Shown: positions 1 to 12,480, counted from the stretch's first letter. The stretch is DNA of 64,000 bases from Zoroaster sp. YZ-2022 (GCA_029582265.1 CM055834.1:4187261-4251260); one strand, 5' to 3'. Notes: a model not told the origin generated them from the sequence alone. Translations and numbers: made by a program.

Positions 1-654
1 ATTCTTATCCATAATGTGTTCACATAAGATAACCGATTTGTTACTTAGAGAGTGTGCATTCCAGGAGCTGACGTTAAGTTTATCCAATTCTTCACGATGT
101 AATTGTGCCAGGTTAGATATAAGTTAGCTGTTCTGGGATCTCTGTGTATACCGAGAGTCCGAGTGTTTGTAGTAATGTTAACAGGTATAGAACAAGGTGA
201 GCTTATTAGGACTGGAAGGCAAAGAATTGGCGCTTTTTGCCATAATTTACGCTCCTCGCTTTCCTCTGGTTTTGAATGAACATATTTTGACGAACACTTA
301 TTCCGAGGGTCTTAATTGTTCTCCAGACTTCATTATTAAGCCGGGGCAGTGATTGAAGGGTGCAGTTGCTGAAGGGATTAAGGAGATAAATTGGTCAGCA
401 TTATAGACAAACTTGTTATCAAGGGTGACGTCGCTGTTTACAGTAGGGCCAGGGTTAGCATGGAAATCTCCTTCTACCAAAATATCAATTTGGAAAGATG
501 CCATTGAGCCTCCATAGTAGGCAATGCGAGTTCCAAGGTATTTAAGCCTATGAAATTGTGCACTGATACCTATTATGTTTACACTGATGGTAGTAGTAGC
601 ATGTACATGTAGGATTATCTGCCAGGTCGAACAGACAAATTGATGAGCCCACAA
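1..654 (-). pseudogene. 5' part of a CR1/L2-type LINE ORF with a 2A-like motif, running off the left edge
   Basis: Read leftward, 654-298 encodes 118 residues. Residues 62-70 read GDFHANPGP, which resembles the 2A ribosome-skipping motif (DxExNPGP) known near the N-terminus of CR1/L2-type LINE proteins; the usual Glu is His here. After two frame changes, the last 110 bases read as the start of an AP-like endonuclease domain (LDKLNVSSWNAHSLSNKS), the usual first endonuclease strand in these LINEs. The rest of the endonuclease and the reverse transcriptase lie beyond base 1. The LINE at 55591-59832 has the same order: hydrophobic stretch, GDxxxNPGP, endonuclease. The frame changes make this copy defective. 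The family assignment is inferred from motifs alone. Confidence 0.6.
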
Positions 655-659
655 AGGCC

Positions 660-1560
660 AGCAAAATAAGAAACACTCCCTGCTGAGTGGCAGTTCTGAT
701 GAATAGGTATCCTTGAGTGTGTTTAGCTGTGTTACATAATAAAATAAATCCCAGGCTGTGATTAGTATATAATATGGATGTTAAAGGTAAATACAGGGTG
801 GTTAAATGTAAAATATAGGATTGGTTATCATAAAATAATTTTTTTTGAATTTGTCTGAAAGCTATCTGATTATTTTTTTAAAGTCCATGATTTTAATTTC
901 GGTTGCAACAACCAAAATTAAAAACAATATGTTTGTTTACGTTGTAAAAATGTCACTATTTTCTCCAGACGGACTCAGATGACGGATTGGGCCATTAATT
1001 TCCATTGGTTTGTTTTTTAATGTTGAGTTTTTTTTTTTTTTTAATGTTGAGTCCCACAAAGTAAGAACGCTGATCTGTCAAGTTTACTTAATCCGATATT
1101 TTACCTTTACAAAAAGGGAAACCAATTTCTCACAGCAACTTTCGCCGACTTGTTGAGCACATTTCAACAATTGTTAATAATGGTATTATAATATTTATCG
1201 TAAAAAATATAATAGTGGAGAAATAACCGCATTTACATTTTTTTTTTTGTCTTTGAGATATGGTACTTCAAAATATTATTCTGGTGGGAAAACTATGTTT
1301 CTGCCTCTCACTTGGACGGTTTCGCCTATTCTATATCCACTTTTACTGACGAGCTCTGGAGCTTGAAAACTGTACCTTTTCACACACATGATTGTTAGTA
1401 TATATAAGTTTAAGCTAAAGATAATTCAAAGATACTTTAACTTAGTGATTTGATGACATAATAAAGACACGCGTGACAAAGAAGAAGAAAACTGGCTGTG
1501 AAAAATTGCTCCTTTTTCAACCATTCTGAATATAAGCTGAAAGTGCACGGAGTGCCACTG
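660..1560. other. AT-rich sequence, no feature recognised
   Basis: Low-complexity AT-rich DNA with short T runs. I see no coding, RNA or repeat signature. Confidence 0.5.
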
Positions 1561-1638
1561 GTCAATAGACAAGAAAACACTCACACGCGCGCGCGCACCT
1601 AAACCCGCGCGAAATAAATAAAGAACGTGTAGTACAGA

Positions 1639-2164
1639 TAATAAGTGGCGGCTGAAAGCTGGCGGCGGCCGCCAGATACCGGCGGCCGCCAGATACAAGT
1701 TGGCGGCCGCCATGATACGGGTGGCGCCAGATACCAAGTGGCGGCCGCCAGATAAATTGCGCGGCGGCCGCCAGATAAGTCGTGCGCGCCGCCAGATAAT
1801 TGCGCGTGGCGGCCGCCAGATACCTGGCGGCGGCCGATACCAGATAAGTGGCGGCCGCCAGATACCGCGCGGCGGCCGCCAGATAAGCTGGGCGGCGGCC
1901 GCCAGATAATGTGGGTGCCAGTGCGGCCGCCAGATATTGGCGGCGGCCGCCAGATACCAAGTGGCGGCGGCCGCCAGATATTCAAGGCGGCGGCCGCCAG
2001 ATACGCGGCGGCCGCCAGATACCCGGGCGGCGGCCGCCAGATACGGGCGGCGGCCGCCAGAGTTGAATACGCGGCGCGCACGCCAGATAACGCTCGGCGG
2101 CGGTGCCGCCAGATACCAAGTAAGTGGCGGCCGCCAGATACTGGCGGCGGCCGCCAGATAAATG
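1639..2164. repeat. GC-rich tandem array of a GGCGGCCGCCAGATA-type unit
   Basis: About two dozen copies of a core reading GGCGGCCGCCAGATA, separated by 0-12 variable bases (CC, CCAAGT, TTGCGC and others), fill roughly 525 bases inside otherwise AT-rich sequence. The core contains the palindrome GGCGGCCGCC, so each unit is self-complementary, CpG-rich and close to a NotI site. Some units are degraded (for example gcgcgcacgccagata near 2075). Spacing is irregular, unlike a classical satellite. The array reads open in several frames on both strands (repeated IWRPP, YLAAA, SGGRR), an effect of composition and not a gene. Confidence 0.85.
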
Positions 2165-3187
2165 GTGTACAAAAAATATATCTGCCACGCACTCATGGGC
2201 GAAAATATATTTCCCTTGGCACTATCCTGGGCTTCCGTAGTATTCTGTGGTAAGAAGCAATACCTGTTTAAGTATATGGGCAACTTTTCATTAGTGTTTG
2301 TCTTCAAAAATTGTGTTATTTTGCTTACAAAACTTAGGGGAAGTTTCTTTTTGTTTTTACATGTTACCAACGTTTATTTTATGCATTGAACTCCAAATTT
2401 AGAACTCAATTTTGTTCACAAAAACGTTGAGAATTCTTCCTGAAATGTCATGTACAATAGTAGTATTACCTGTCAATATTTATTGGCTCTGATACTACTA
2501 CTAGCCTGAGTGAGTAAATCGACTTCACCATGACTGGCGTGATTAATCTGTTAATCACCCAGTGTCAACAAGACAACCTCAAATCAAGTGAAGTTAGACA
2601 AAATGCAATGGTTTAAAGAATGTAGTATCCCACTGCCACTTTTCTAATCATTTTTACTCAAAAGTTATCATCTGTACTCTTTCCTTTAGTAATTAGGTGA
2701 CAGATAAGATTTACATTATTAGCAATATGGGGTAGAATGTCGTATCTGGCCGCCACTATTTTCATTAAATATAACCAATAATGTAATCTCACCTACCTGG
2801 GTAAGGTGGAGAACATATGGATGATGATGATGACATATACTCAAAGTATTCCAGGATATTTATTTCATGGAAAAAATCAGGCATTTTTGGTATATAAGGA
2901 TGACTTCCTCAGTCATGTCAGTCTGATCTTGTAAACCCAACGAAAATTAGTGACCAACACAGTCATTGTACATGCGTAGTGGCAACTATAATAGGATCCT
3001 TCTATTTTCTGAAGGGAGGATTTTTTAGAAGGGAGGGATCAAGTCCGGAAAACCATCATAAAAGTGGACTTTGAAAGATAGTTTTCGCTTTCTGTACCAC
3101 CAAAAATCGATAGAATGATTTTTTTACTGGGTTAGTGGTTGCAAAAAAAAAAGCCCTTCAAAAGTGGCGGTAGCTGGATACGACATT
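2165..3187. other. Unassigned sequence up to the assembly gap
   Basis: Ordinary AT-rich sequence. No ORF with recognisable content, no RNA gene and no clear repeat boundary. Confidence 0.5.
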
Positions 3188-3687
3188 NNNNNNNNNNNNN
3201 NNNNNNNNNNNNNNNNNNNNNNNNNNNNNNNNNNNNNNNNNNNNNNNNNNNNNNNNNNNNNNNNNNNNNNNNNNNNNNNNNNNNNNNNNNNNNNNNNNNN
3301 NNNNNNNNNNNNNNNNNNNNNNNNNNNNNNNNNNNNNNNNNNNNNNNNNNNNNNNNNNNNNNNNNNNNNNNNNNNNNNNNNNNNNNNNNNNNNNNNNNNN
3401 NNNNNNNNNNNNNNNNNNNNNNNNNNNNNNNNNNNNNNNNNNNNNNNNNNNNNNNNNNNNNNNNNNNNNNNNNNNNNNNNNNNNNNNNNNNNNNNNNNNN
3501 NNNNNNNNNNNNNNNNNNNNNNNNNNNNNNNNNNNNNNNNNNNNNNNNNNNNNNNNNNNNNNNNNNNNNNNNNNNNNNNNNNNNNNNNNNNNNNNNNNNN
3601 NNNNNNNNNNNNNNNNNNNNNNNNNNNNNNNNNNNNNNNNNNNNNNNNNNNNNNNNNNNNNNNNNNNNNNNNNNNNNNNNNNNNNNN
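3188..3687. other. Assembly gap (500 N)
   Basis: Exactly 500 N, a conventional placeholder for a gap of unknown size. It removes the 5' part of the Tc1-like transposase that begins just after it. Confidence 0.99.
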
Positions 3688-4213
3688 GGCGGGGGAAGGT
3701 GAACGTTTCCAGGACAACTGTGTCATGGAACACAACGCATGGGGAGGGCTGAACGTCATGATCTGGGGTGGCATTGGCCTCAACCAGCTGCTGGGGCCAG
3801 TTTTCTTCCTGGTCAGGGAAACGGCGTTACTGCACAGCGTTACATTGATCAAATCCTTCGGCCTCATGTGGCGCCATTTTTCCATGCCCATAACAACTTC
3901 ATTTTTCAGCAGGATAATGCACGTGCACATTCAGCAAGGGTCACACAGGACTTCCTGCATCAACAGAACATCCAGACGATGGTGTGGCCCGCACTGAGTC
4001 CGGACTTAAACCCCAATGAACACTTTTGGGATATGCTACAGAGAGAGGCTGAATTCAGTCCGTCCCAGACCAATGACAGCCGCACAGCTTCAGCAAGCCA
4101 TTACCCAGTCCTGGAACAACATCCCCAGAGCCTCAGTCCATCGTCTTGTCCACTCCATGAGACGAAGGTGCCAGGCCGTCATTGATGCCAATGGAGGTCA
4201 CACACGGTATTGA
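3688..4213 (+). pseudogene. Tc1/mariner-type transposase, C-terminal half, frameshifted
   Basis: Three successive frames give one Tc1-type catalytic domain. First is GERFQDN..GGLNVMIWGGI (3690-3810), then RYIDQILRPHVAPFF..FQQDNARAHSA and ALSPDLNPNEHFWD (3810-4050), then MTAAQLQQAITQSWNNIP to a stop at 4213. The DNARAH block carries the second catalytic Asp of the DDE triad, and PDLNPNE carries the third acidic position. The N-terminal DNA-binding region and first Asp are missing behind the gap. At least two frameshifts, near 3805 and 4050, make this copy inactive. No terminal inverted repeat could be placed because of the gap. Confidence 0.9.
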
Positions 4214-4579
4214 TCCACAGGAAGTGAATGTTCGTTTTGTTGAACATTGGACTGTACAGTTTGAAAGACAAATGTCCAAAGAACATTTTTCTAGAATTTT
4301 GTTTCGATTCATTGAACGGTTATCATGAATGGATTTTTCGTCTAATTTGATTAAACTGGATCTGAACAAACATTTGCTGTTCAGTATATTATTTAACATA
4401 ATATTAATAATCGATAATGGCAACACGGAAACTAACGAAGAGAGCAAATAGACGCATAATCAAAACAGAAAACAAAACGGTTTTCACATGAACACTCTTA
4501 TTATCAAAGTTAGCAGAACATTTTGAACTTCAAATTACAAACCGATCCATTGCAAAACAATCTCAAACTGAAAATAAAT

Positions 4580-5322
4580 GCTCCTGGAAAAGGTTTCCAT
4601 GTTCATTCCAACCCCTGCTACACCAACCCGTTCAACCCTTTTGAGTGACGTCAACATTTTCCAGAGGAAATTGAGAATAAACCATCCAAAACTCATCCGT
4701 TCAAACCACCGATCACTTGGCATCCAAACACAACACAGAGTACAACGCTCGATAACTATGTGGAAGCCGCTAAATACGAAATTTGGGATTTCAGAAATCT
4801 CATACATGAATCTCACACCATGAATCATTCATCACCGAGCCAGACTGAGCCAGACAAACCACAAACGGACAAACTTAACAATTGGAACACCACTCATCTT
4901 CTGGATAAGCCGCCCAATAATCACAAAGATGTGAAACAAGCAGTTAACAAATACTGGTCAAATCACATGTTCAAAATGCACAAACGCACTCAAACAAACA
5001 AAACAAAAATCGAACAAACGAACAAAATCAACAGTTTGATAAACCAAAATATGTCTTATCCAAGGATAAGGCAGGAGACAACCCATTCATCTGAACACTA
5101 ATCGCAACTGATGATTGCCCGCATTTGAGGCATGAAAGCACGCTATTACTACCCAAGGATCTGGAAAATATCCAGTCTCTTAACCATCTCCACCAATTTG
5201 ACCAATTGATCAAATTTAGGTACCTCAAACTAAGGTCAATTATTCCTACACTCATCTTTGTCAAGACGACAATAATTATTACCGGAATAATCAGAAACAG
5301 ACAAAACATAATTTTGTACTAA
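4580..5322 (+). pseudogene. Unidentified decayed coding-like stretch
   Basis: One frame stays coding-like from about 4640 to 5101, rich in Asn, Lys, Thr, Pro and His (for example NYVEAAKYEIWDF near 4755), with a TGA at its upstream end. A second frame continues (HESTLLLPKDLENIQSLNHL) and ends in a hydrophobic stretch (IPTLIFVKTTIIITGII) near 5240-5290 followed by basic residues. That could be the tail of a membrane protein with one transmembrane segment, but I recognise no family. It lies downstream of the Tc1-like fragment and may belong to some other element. No function is assigned. Confidence 0.25.
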
Positions 5323-5403
5323 AACTACAACCTGATTTAACAAGTCAACAGAGGTGAAGTGTCACTAAATGGGATTGCACCATCAATCTTTTCACACTGA
5401 AAA

Positions 5404-7283
5404 GTATTTGTTGAAATGGTTGTCACAAATCAATATTTCGTTAATCTACCTGTGAGATTTGTAACTGTTAATGTTCCATGATTTGTGTAAAATTTCCAGC
5501 AGTAAATCTTGAAAAATATTATTTGTTTTAAAATGTTTCCTAAATAAAAAAAATATACTCAAATGGAAACGGTACATATCATTATCCCTCGTTATGTAAT
5601 GATGTTGCTTTGTCTTAAAAGAAAATTAAGGGTAATGGGAGCAGATGACAGTTATTATCAAAATAATTAACATTGCTAATTGTTCGATAGTGATGTGAAA
5701 CCACGGGTGAAATGGGGTGAATTGGCATATATTTGGTGGAAAGGAGGGCCACATTTTTACTAAAAATATCACTGGTCACACAAGTAAAACAAAATATTAT
5801 TAGCTGACTCAATTATGAAAATCAAGTAAATTGTGATTTGAGTTTGTTGACAACTATATTTAATCTAAATTTAGCATGGTGGAAGAAAAGTACGAGGAAA
5901 GGATTTTAAAGCATTAAAGAGCACCATGTAATATCTCTACAATGATTTGTAAATAGTAGTGGTTCTCACTGAAAAGAACCGGTGGTTTGACAACTCTACG
6001 TTTCAATCAGTATACTTCGATTGTCTTCAGACGATCGGAGCATCGGAGTACACTGATCACAAAGTCAAGTCGTCAAACTATCAAATCTGCTCAGAACCAC
6101 ACACTATTACAACTCATTAGAGATATTACATGGTGCTAACTGCCTCTAACTGTACAATTTCTAATTTTGAGGCAGTCATCTTTGGTGGATCAAGCAGGGA
6201 TCGAAATGTTCCGTTGGTTTGGTTTGGTTTATTACTCAACGTAATATATATAATACTAACAAACATAATATAACACATACAATTTAACAATGGATCTGCA
6301 TTACAATGACTTTTTACTCAAATTACTTAACAATCTTTTTAAACGTCAATTAAACATAATTATACAAATGAAGAATTATCAATTAATACTGACAGTAAAA
6401 CAACGATTGTTTTAGCAGCGGCACCTAACCGTACATTATATCAAATGTTCCCAAGTATATCAAATGTCCCCCAACTTTTTTGATGGCCCATAAATAAATA
6501 AAAAAGAAATAAATATCTTAGCCTGTCCTGGTCAATCGTCATCGGGCAAGCTCGGTGGTCGAGAGGTAAGACGTCTGCAGGTCGTGTGTTCGAATCCCGC
6601 CCGAGTCGCCTGTGTAGTTTTTTCACAGACACTCGGAAAGCACTGAGCATACAGTGCTATACACACGTCGGTGTAGGGCAAAATTAAATCAATTGTTTAT
6701 CTCCCGACGCAAGAATTTCACCAATCTATATATATCATATAGGTTATATCATACAGCTAGTGTATCAGCGAAGTTAGCTACTCATGTATCTGGGCTACTC
6801 TTGGGTCCTGCAATGAACAGGTTATATCATATAGGTTATATCATACAGGTTTTATGGAAACACCAACCAATATTTTGTAGCAAACTTGTAACAGTCAAGT
6901 AAAACACCAGCAGTTTAACAGCATAACAAATTTAGGAGTTATTGACATACCCCTGTGTACCCAGTTGCAGGTGGAAAAAGTGACTCTCAACCATTTAATA
7001 AATAACAATTCAATACAAAGATGGATTAAACAAATAATCTCTTGTTAAAATTGCTAAAAGAAAATGGCTAAGTGCCCCACAATGACCTACTGCGAATTAT
7101 GAATTGTATAACACATATAATTTGCCTAACCCAATGTATCACAACAATAAAACAGAAAATGGAAATGTCGAACAAAGCTCACATTATGATGGTAAAACTG
7201 TACATACAATAACATTACAATATGTATTTCAATAAAGTTAAATACATGAACTAAAACGCTAGTACATCGTAAACACTCAACCC
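5404..7283. repeat. Dispersed repeat, copy A (with duplicated right half)
   Basis: The block starting near 5404 (tgtcacaaatcaatatttcg) matches, with small differences, the block starting at 19404 and resuming at 24467. Its right half (6008-7283) is repeated in tandem at 7286-8563. Internal landmarks are a single 45-bp unit at 5923-5967, a stem-loop module at 5990-6060 and a ggtttggtttggtttatta motif at 6211-6229. No protein is encoded. It may be a non-autonomous element; its ends are not defined by a target duplication that I can see. Confidence 0.75.
6536..6860 (+). repeat. tRNA-derived SINE-like insertion in dispersed repeat copy A
   Basis: This segment is absent from the duplicated unit at 7286-8563. 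It opens with a tRNA-like head: an A-box-like tggtcgagagg and a B-box-like tgttcgaatccc, followed by a tRNA-unrelated body. A short periodic ggttatatcata stretch follows at 6733-6850. Its antisense translation gives the artefact LGRDSNTRPADVLPLDH that is common in invertebrate protein predictions from such SINEs. I do not call it a tRNA gene, because it lacks a complete cloverleaf. Confidence 0.55.
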
Positions 7284-7285
7284 AA

Positions 7286-8563
7286 TCAGTATACTTCGAT
7301 CGGAGTTTCGTAGTATACTGATCACAAAGTCAAGTTGTCAGAACCACACACTATTACAACTCATTAGAGACATCACATGGTGCCTCTAACTGTACAATTT
7401 CTAATTTGCAGTCATCTTTGGTGGATCAAGCAGGGATCAAAATGTTCCGTTGGTTTGGTTTGGTTTATTACACAACATAATAGATATAATACTAACAAAC
7501 ATAATATAACACAATTTTTTTTACAATGAATCTGCATTACAGTGACGTTTTACTCAAATTACTTAACAATCTTTTTAAACGTCAATTAAAAATATACAAA
7601 TGAAGAATTATCAATTAATACTGACAGTAAAACAACGATTGTTTTAGCAGCGGCACCTAACCGTACATTATATCAAATGTTCCCAAGTATATCAAATGTC
7701 CCCCAACTTTTTTGATGACCAATAAATAAATAAAAAATAAAAAAATATTTTAGCCTATCCTGACTACTGAGTACTAGCCTACCGTTTGTCTTGCAACACA
7801 ACAAATATCCATAAAGCGCTCAGAACGCTACACAGAGCGTCCAGGAGACTGGAACAACAATCCACCACCCCATTTTCCCGTCCATTGGCGTAGATCGGTT
7901 TTGAATTGAGGCCAGTTGAAAGACATGTATTCCCAACATTTTTCAGTAGGGGTGGGGTGGGGGACGACAGTATATGAATAATTGTCCCCCACTTTGATAG
8001 CTCATACAATATAATGATCTAAATAATTAATTAGGCTTACCCTGAATCCCGAGGAGTATTCTACAGTTTTTCTTGCAACCCCACAGAACATAAAATAAGT
8101 CATCATGAAGCACTCAGAACGCACTACTGAGGATCTTGAATCAAACAATTTCCGTTGTCCGTAAGGCCGTCCCTTACACCGAGGCTCACCCATGCAGAGT
8201 AGCGGAGAAGGTCGGATCGAGGGGGCCAATCAGTTGCAGGTGGAAAAAGTGACTCTCAACCATTTAGTAAATAACAATTCAATACACAGATGGATTAAAC
8301 AAATAAACTCTTGTTAAAAATGCTAAAGGAAAATGGCTAAGTGCCCCACGATGAACTACTGCGAATTATGAATTGTATAACACATTATAATTTGCCTAAC
8401 CCAATGTATCACAATAATAAAACAGAAAATGGAAATTTGCAATGTCGAACAAAGCTCACATTATGATGGTAAAGCTATACATACAATAACATTACAATAT
8501 GTATTTCAATAAAGTTAAATACATGAACTAAAACGCTAGTACATCGTAAACACTCAACCCAAC
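7286..8563. repeat. Second, tandem unit of dispersed repeat copy A
   Basis: 7286-7745 repeats 6008-6525, and 8229-8563 repeats 6961-7283, with a few per cent mismatch. The middle (7755-8228) differs: it is the version also seen at 25850-26000 before the gap (tccataaagcgctcagaacgc..). The two tandem units therefore carry different central segments, one with the SINE-like insertion and one without. Confidence 0.75.
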
Positions 8564-10559
8564 TCATAATAATAATTGGGCCCGGAATATGTCACAACAA
8601 AAGCGTAGCAAAATGGGATGTTAAGATTTTCGTAAGAAAAGGACATAAGTTCAATTTTCTCATGATCAATTTTAACTAAGGCTACATCCATACCTACCCA
8701 AAATAACTTAAAATAATGGGGCAAGCTTCCGTCTAGATTGCAATGGTTAAAGTATGAATATGGGCGAGTTTGGTTATAAATCCTCCATCTGTTAGTGATT
8801 AGTCAAATTGTGATGGGAACGTCTTCCTGTGTCACTGATAAACTCGGTAGAATTCCAATCAAACTTCACTTCTTTCGTTTATGTTTTGCTTAATTATACC
8901 TCGTCATCACTTCCCACTTCCTACTTCAGGCAACACACAATCAACCATGGTTACGTCACATAATTTATTCATACAATACTTCGCAAGTTTTAATCTTAGT
9001 TTCTTCATAAAGAAACACAATGTTCAATTGTCAAGTACTTATGTGCCTTCAATATACCTGTCTTGATACCTGCATCATACAGAGTAGTTTTGATCAAACG
9101 AGATATTGTCTCAGATCCCTCTTGCAATGTGTGGGCCAACATCACTTCACTTATAAATAAACTCCTTTGCTGACCTCGCAAAGGTTTTGTATTAAGATAG
9201 TGTGTGTCTTTATATTTATCAGTTTATCAGTTTATCATGAGGATACCTGTACAGCACCACAGCAATAGGTGGTTTGCCGATGTTACTTGTCTTTTGTCCA
9301 TTTAGAAACAACAAACATTAACTTTTTAGTTGTCACAGTAACATGATATAAATCAAGTAAGACATGGTTTGACATCTCTGTTCAAAAATCAAAGCAACAA
9401 GCAGCTGTATCATCTTTTATTAAATACTAACCTATCACAAGGATACTAACGTCCCATGTAAATGTGTATCTGGAAATACTGGGTCTCATATTGAATATGC
9501 CTGTCATGAATATTTTAATCAGTGGGTGACACCCATCTATGAGGCTACAATTGCTGACAGTGCACTGCGTAGTGTTTTCAGCGTGGTGTAGCTGTTTCCT
9601 TCGTCAAATCATTCAAGAATCGCAGCTATACAGATCCTCAAAGGGGATTATTTTCTGACAGAGCACGGAACAGATCAATGATCGGTAAATTGGCTAATGA
9701 ACTTGCTTGACGTCGCAGGTTTTCCCTGACAAATGGCAGGCCATCAGTAGCAGATGATCTCGCCATTGGTGAAGTCTGCCTGAGGAAGGAAGTGAAAGAA
9801 AATCAGCTCATTGAGGCAATATCACTGGTCAATTTGAGCATCTTTGAAAACCAACTGGGGAAATGCATTGACTTTATTGTTTGATCAGGCTAGCGTAAAG
9901 GCATCATTATGAAATGCGCATGGATAAGGATTCCAAGATACATAATTATGTGGATGGATCTAATGGTTTATTCTTGACGCAAATAGGGCCTATGTCAATA
10001 TTAGGTGTCATGAATTTACCAATAATTTGTTGGAAAATCTCTTTGTGCAATTCCCGTTTGATATGTATCAGCATACATGTTACTGACCCCAGGCATGTAA
10101 GACACACAGAACCATATTTGCCAAGTCATGCACCATGCATCATTTCCAATTGGTAGTTCGTTTAACTGAAGGGAATGTGTGCCGCCACATTACATCTTAT
10201 ACACACAGAAAGTCTCACTTTCTGCCCGATTAGACTGTCCCTGTCCTCCATTCTGGGGGAAAGTGGACAACTCCATTTTCTGTTATTTGACAGTAGAAAA
10301 TGAGAATTTGGAAAAATGGGTTTTACCAAACTTTTGGTTCTCATTCTCCGTAAGTTATAGCGCATACGGCATTATAGCTTTTAAGACTTGGTATAGCTGA
10401 TATTTATACAAAAGTACCACGTGTTATAATACAAAGAGTTGTTTATATTGTTCATGACTTTATATTTGTCTGCAATGTTACAGAAGCCAGAAAACAATAA
10501 CAAAAATGTTATTGTTATAATTATTTATAATTATGCCCTGTATGTTAACACTGGAGCGC
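8564..10559. other. Mostly unassigned sequence
   Basis: No convincing gene. Near 9605-9850 the plus strand has a stretch with coding-like flavour (RARNRSMIGKLANELA, one stop, then GRPSVADDLAIGEVCLRKE). I cannot assign it to a family, and it is short and interrupted. The rest is AT-rich intergenic DNA. Confidence 0.4.
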
Positions 10560-10990
10560 GCTGTGTACGTACAGTTTACACGCAGCGTGTAAAATGAGAC
10601 AAGGCATTTTGTAATGATAGTTCTGAATATATGACACGGTTCTTGTGTTGTCTGATTTCAGAAGTACATGAATGTCCCTGTGCTCATTGGAAAGGGACTG
10701 TAAAGCAAAAAACGCAGGTTTGTAACTCAAGATTATTGCCATGGTAAACAGCCTTATCAACTGATCATTGTCCACCCAATGCATGTACTTTACACTGGGC
10801 ACCCAAGCCCATAGTAGCTGTATCAGTGTGGATAATGAAATCGGGCTTGTTTCTGTGAATTGGGGTACTATGGGTGGTGTTCAGCAAGTCACCAATTTAA
10901 ATCTGACTTTACCCAGTCAGACAGAGACATTTGTGGCTTAAAATGGTTGCCATTTTCAGTTAAAGCTGCATTTTTAAAAAGTTTTAACAA
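10560..10990 (-). pseudogene. DIRS/Ngaro-type retroelement RNase H remnant
   Basis: Across two frames, the minus strand reads KPDFIIHTDTATMGLGAQC then GGQWSVDKAVYHGNN, followed by PAFFALQSLSNEHRDIHVLL and KSDNTRTVSYIQN. This is the order I know for the RNase H domain of tyrosine-recombinase retrotransposons (DIRS/Ngaro): a TDAS-like strand, GGxWS, an ELxAxFxALxSF-like helix, then SDNTTxVxYI. A frameshift near 10760 and sequence decay rule out function. It lies downstream, on the same strand, of the ORF1-like remnant at 11880-12480, as expected if both come from one element. The family call rests on memory of motif patterns. Confidence 0.5.
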
Positions 10991-11254
10991 TAATTTGCTA
11001 TACGGTACAGCTATCTCGCAAGAGAGCAACAACTCTATTACTATTACTCTATTAGAGCAACATCACAAATTGTTCGGACATTGAGTCGTACTAATGGCCA
11101 TAACCATTTTCCATTTTGTAGCTCTTGTGTGAGGGCTCATCGAGCATTAGCATTAGTACTGCACTCCGTAACCGTTGAACCTATCAACAACGAGTCGTCA
11201 ATGCAATCACGTGACTCATAGCATCTTTGTCTTCAAAAATGCAATTAAAAGCTT

Positions 11255-11279
11255 CATTATTATTATTATTATTATTATT
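11255..11279. repeat. (ATT)n microsatellite
   Basis: Eight uninterrupted ATT units. Confidence 0.95.
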
Positions 11280-11879
11280 GTGGGGAGGTGAAAACCCTCG
11301 GGACAAAATGTAACCCAAACAGTAAGCAGGTAAATTCGAACAATTTGTTTTGCCATTAAAAACGCAAACATGTTCCATCATCTTTGGCAATGGGTACTGC
11401 AAGTTGTACAAGTCGATATATGTCATGAAGCACTTTGACCGAATTAATTGCAGTGCTAACTAGTTTGTTTCCATTTTGGAATTTCCAATGGAAATAAGCA
11501 ACAAATTTATTCAATTCACAAAGATTGATGATTTGGTCCTTTTTAGACTGAATACAAATAATGTGAAGCAAAAATCACCAGCAATGTGTGATGGCTCCTC
11601 TTTGGAGAATTTCTTAATTTCTTCCGAGATAATTTAAGTATCTCTTGAAGAAAAGGAATTTGGTTAAGGTGTGAATAACTGGAATGCTATACTGCATCTA
11701 AAACCCACCTATCTGAAGTTAATGCTTGCCATTTGGCTACAGATTGTGCTAATCTACCTGTGCAGTTGTGCTAGACTGGATGCAGTTAACTCAACAATGT
11801 GGTTTTAGGCAACTCTACTGCGTTGTTTCCACAGGTCGCCGTGGTTTGGTGTTCCACCGAGATTGTTTTTGTATGCTGT

Positions 11880-12480
11880 AAAGATTTACATTGTTGTGAG
11901 TAAATTGTCCCTAAACAAGAATCCAGTTAAGGAGCACAGAGCGCCTCACTGTCTATATTAATGTCAGGTTTGATCATTTCACGTCTTCGCATATTCAACT
12001 CTATGGATGGCGCGCCCAATCACCGCCACAACATCAAGCAGTTTGGTGATTTCACCTTTTATATCGGGGTCTTATCCAGTCAGCCGAGTCAGTTAGTATA
12101 TCACACTGACTGTTGGCACAATGTCCTTCACCAATGCACAGTGCTTGTTGCACTTTCTGAAACTGTGTATGTCCTGTGACCGTGCCTTCAGCAGAGGATT
12201 CCATACCTCCGGGTTTAACTGCGTGTACTTCAATTTCTTGACATTGGTCGGTCATTGGAGGGTCTTGACTTTGTCTGCTGCCTTGTCAGTCATCCAGCAG
12301 TTTGTGGTTGGACATTTTGTCCACAACCTTCGCCGGTTTATCATTTATTTCTGCACAATTTAGTGCGTCTTCTGCATACAACTATTCGAAATGTTCAAGC
12401 AGCTGGTCATCTTGGCCTGTAGTCGCCTGTGCATCTAATAGATTCTCTTAAAGGAGCTCTTCTGCAACCTTTGAGGCTCT
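11880..12480 (-). pseudogene. DIRS/Ngaro-type ORF1 (gag-like) remnant
   Basis: Minus-strand frames give INDKPAKVVDKMSNHKLLDD, then NVKKLKYTQLNPEVWNPLLK, then KLLDVVAVIGRAIHRVEY and MRRREMIKPDINIDSEALC. This resembles the ORF1 protein of Ngaro/DIRS-type elements in invertebrates, with an 'xLGxAxxxxxxRRRxxIKPDL' block near its end. At least three frame changes and stops break it. With the RNase H remnant at 10560-10990 it suggests one decayed minus-strand element of which the reverse transcriptase is largely lost. The assignment is by motif pattern only. Confidence 0.45.

Noticed and set aside
1426..2370. Long ORFs through the GGCGGCCGCC array (up to 314 residues, both strands)
   Set aside because: Repetitive IWRPP/YLAAA/SGGRR translations open in several frames at once; a product of base composition.
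3124..3997. ORFs spanning the N gap
   Set aside because: Most of each translation is X from N bases; only the flanking transposase part is real.
6441..6650. ORF with GRDSNTRPADVLPLDH
   Set aside because: A common antisense translation of tRNA-derived SINE heads, not a protein.
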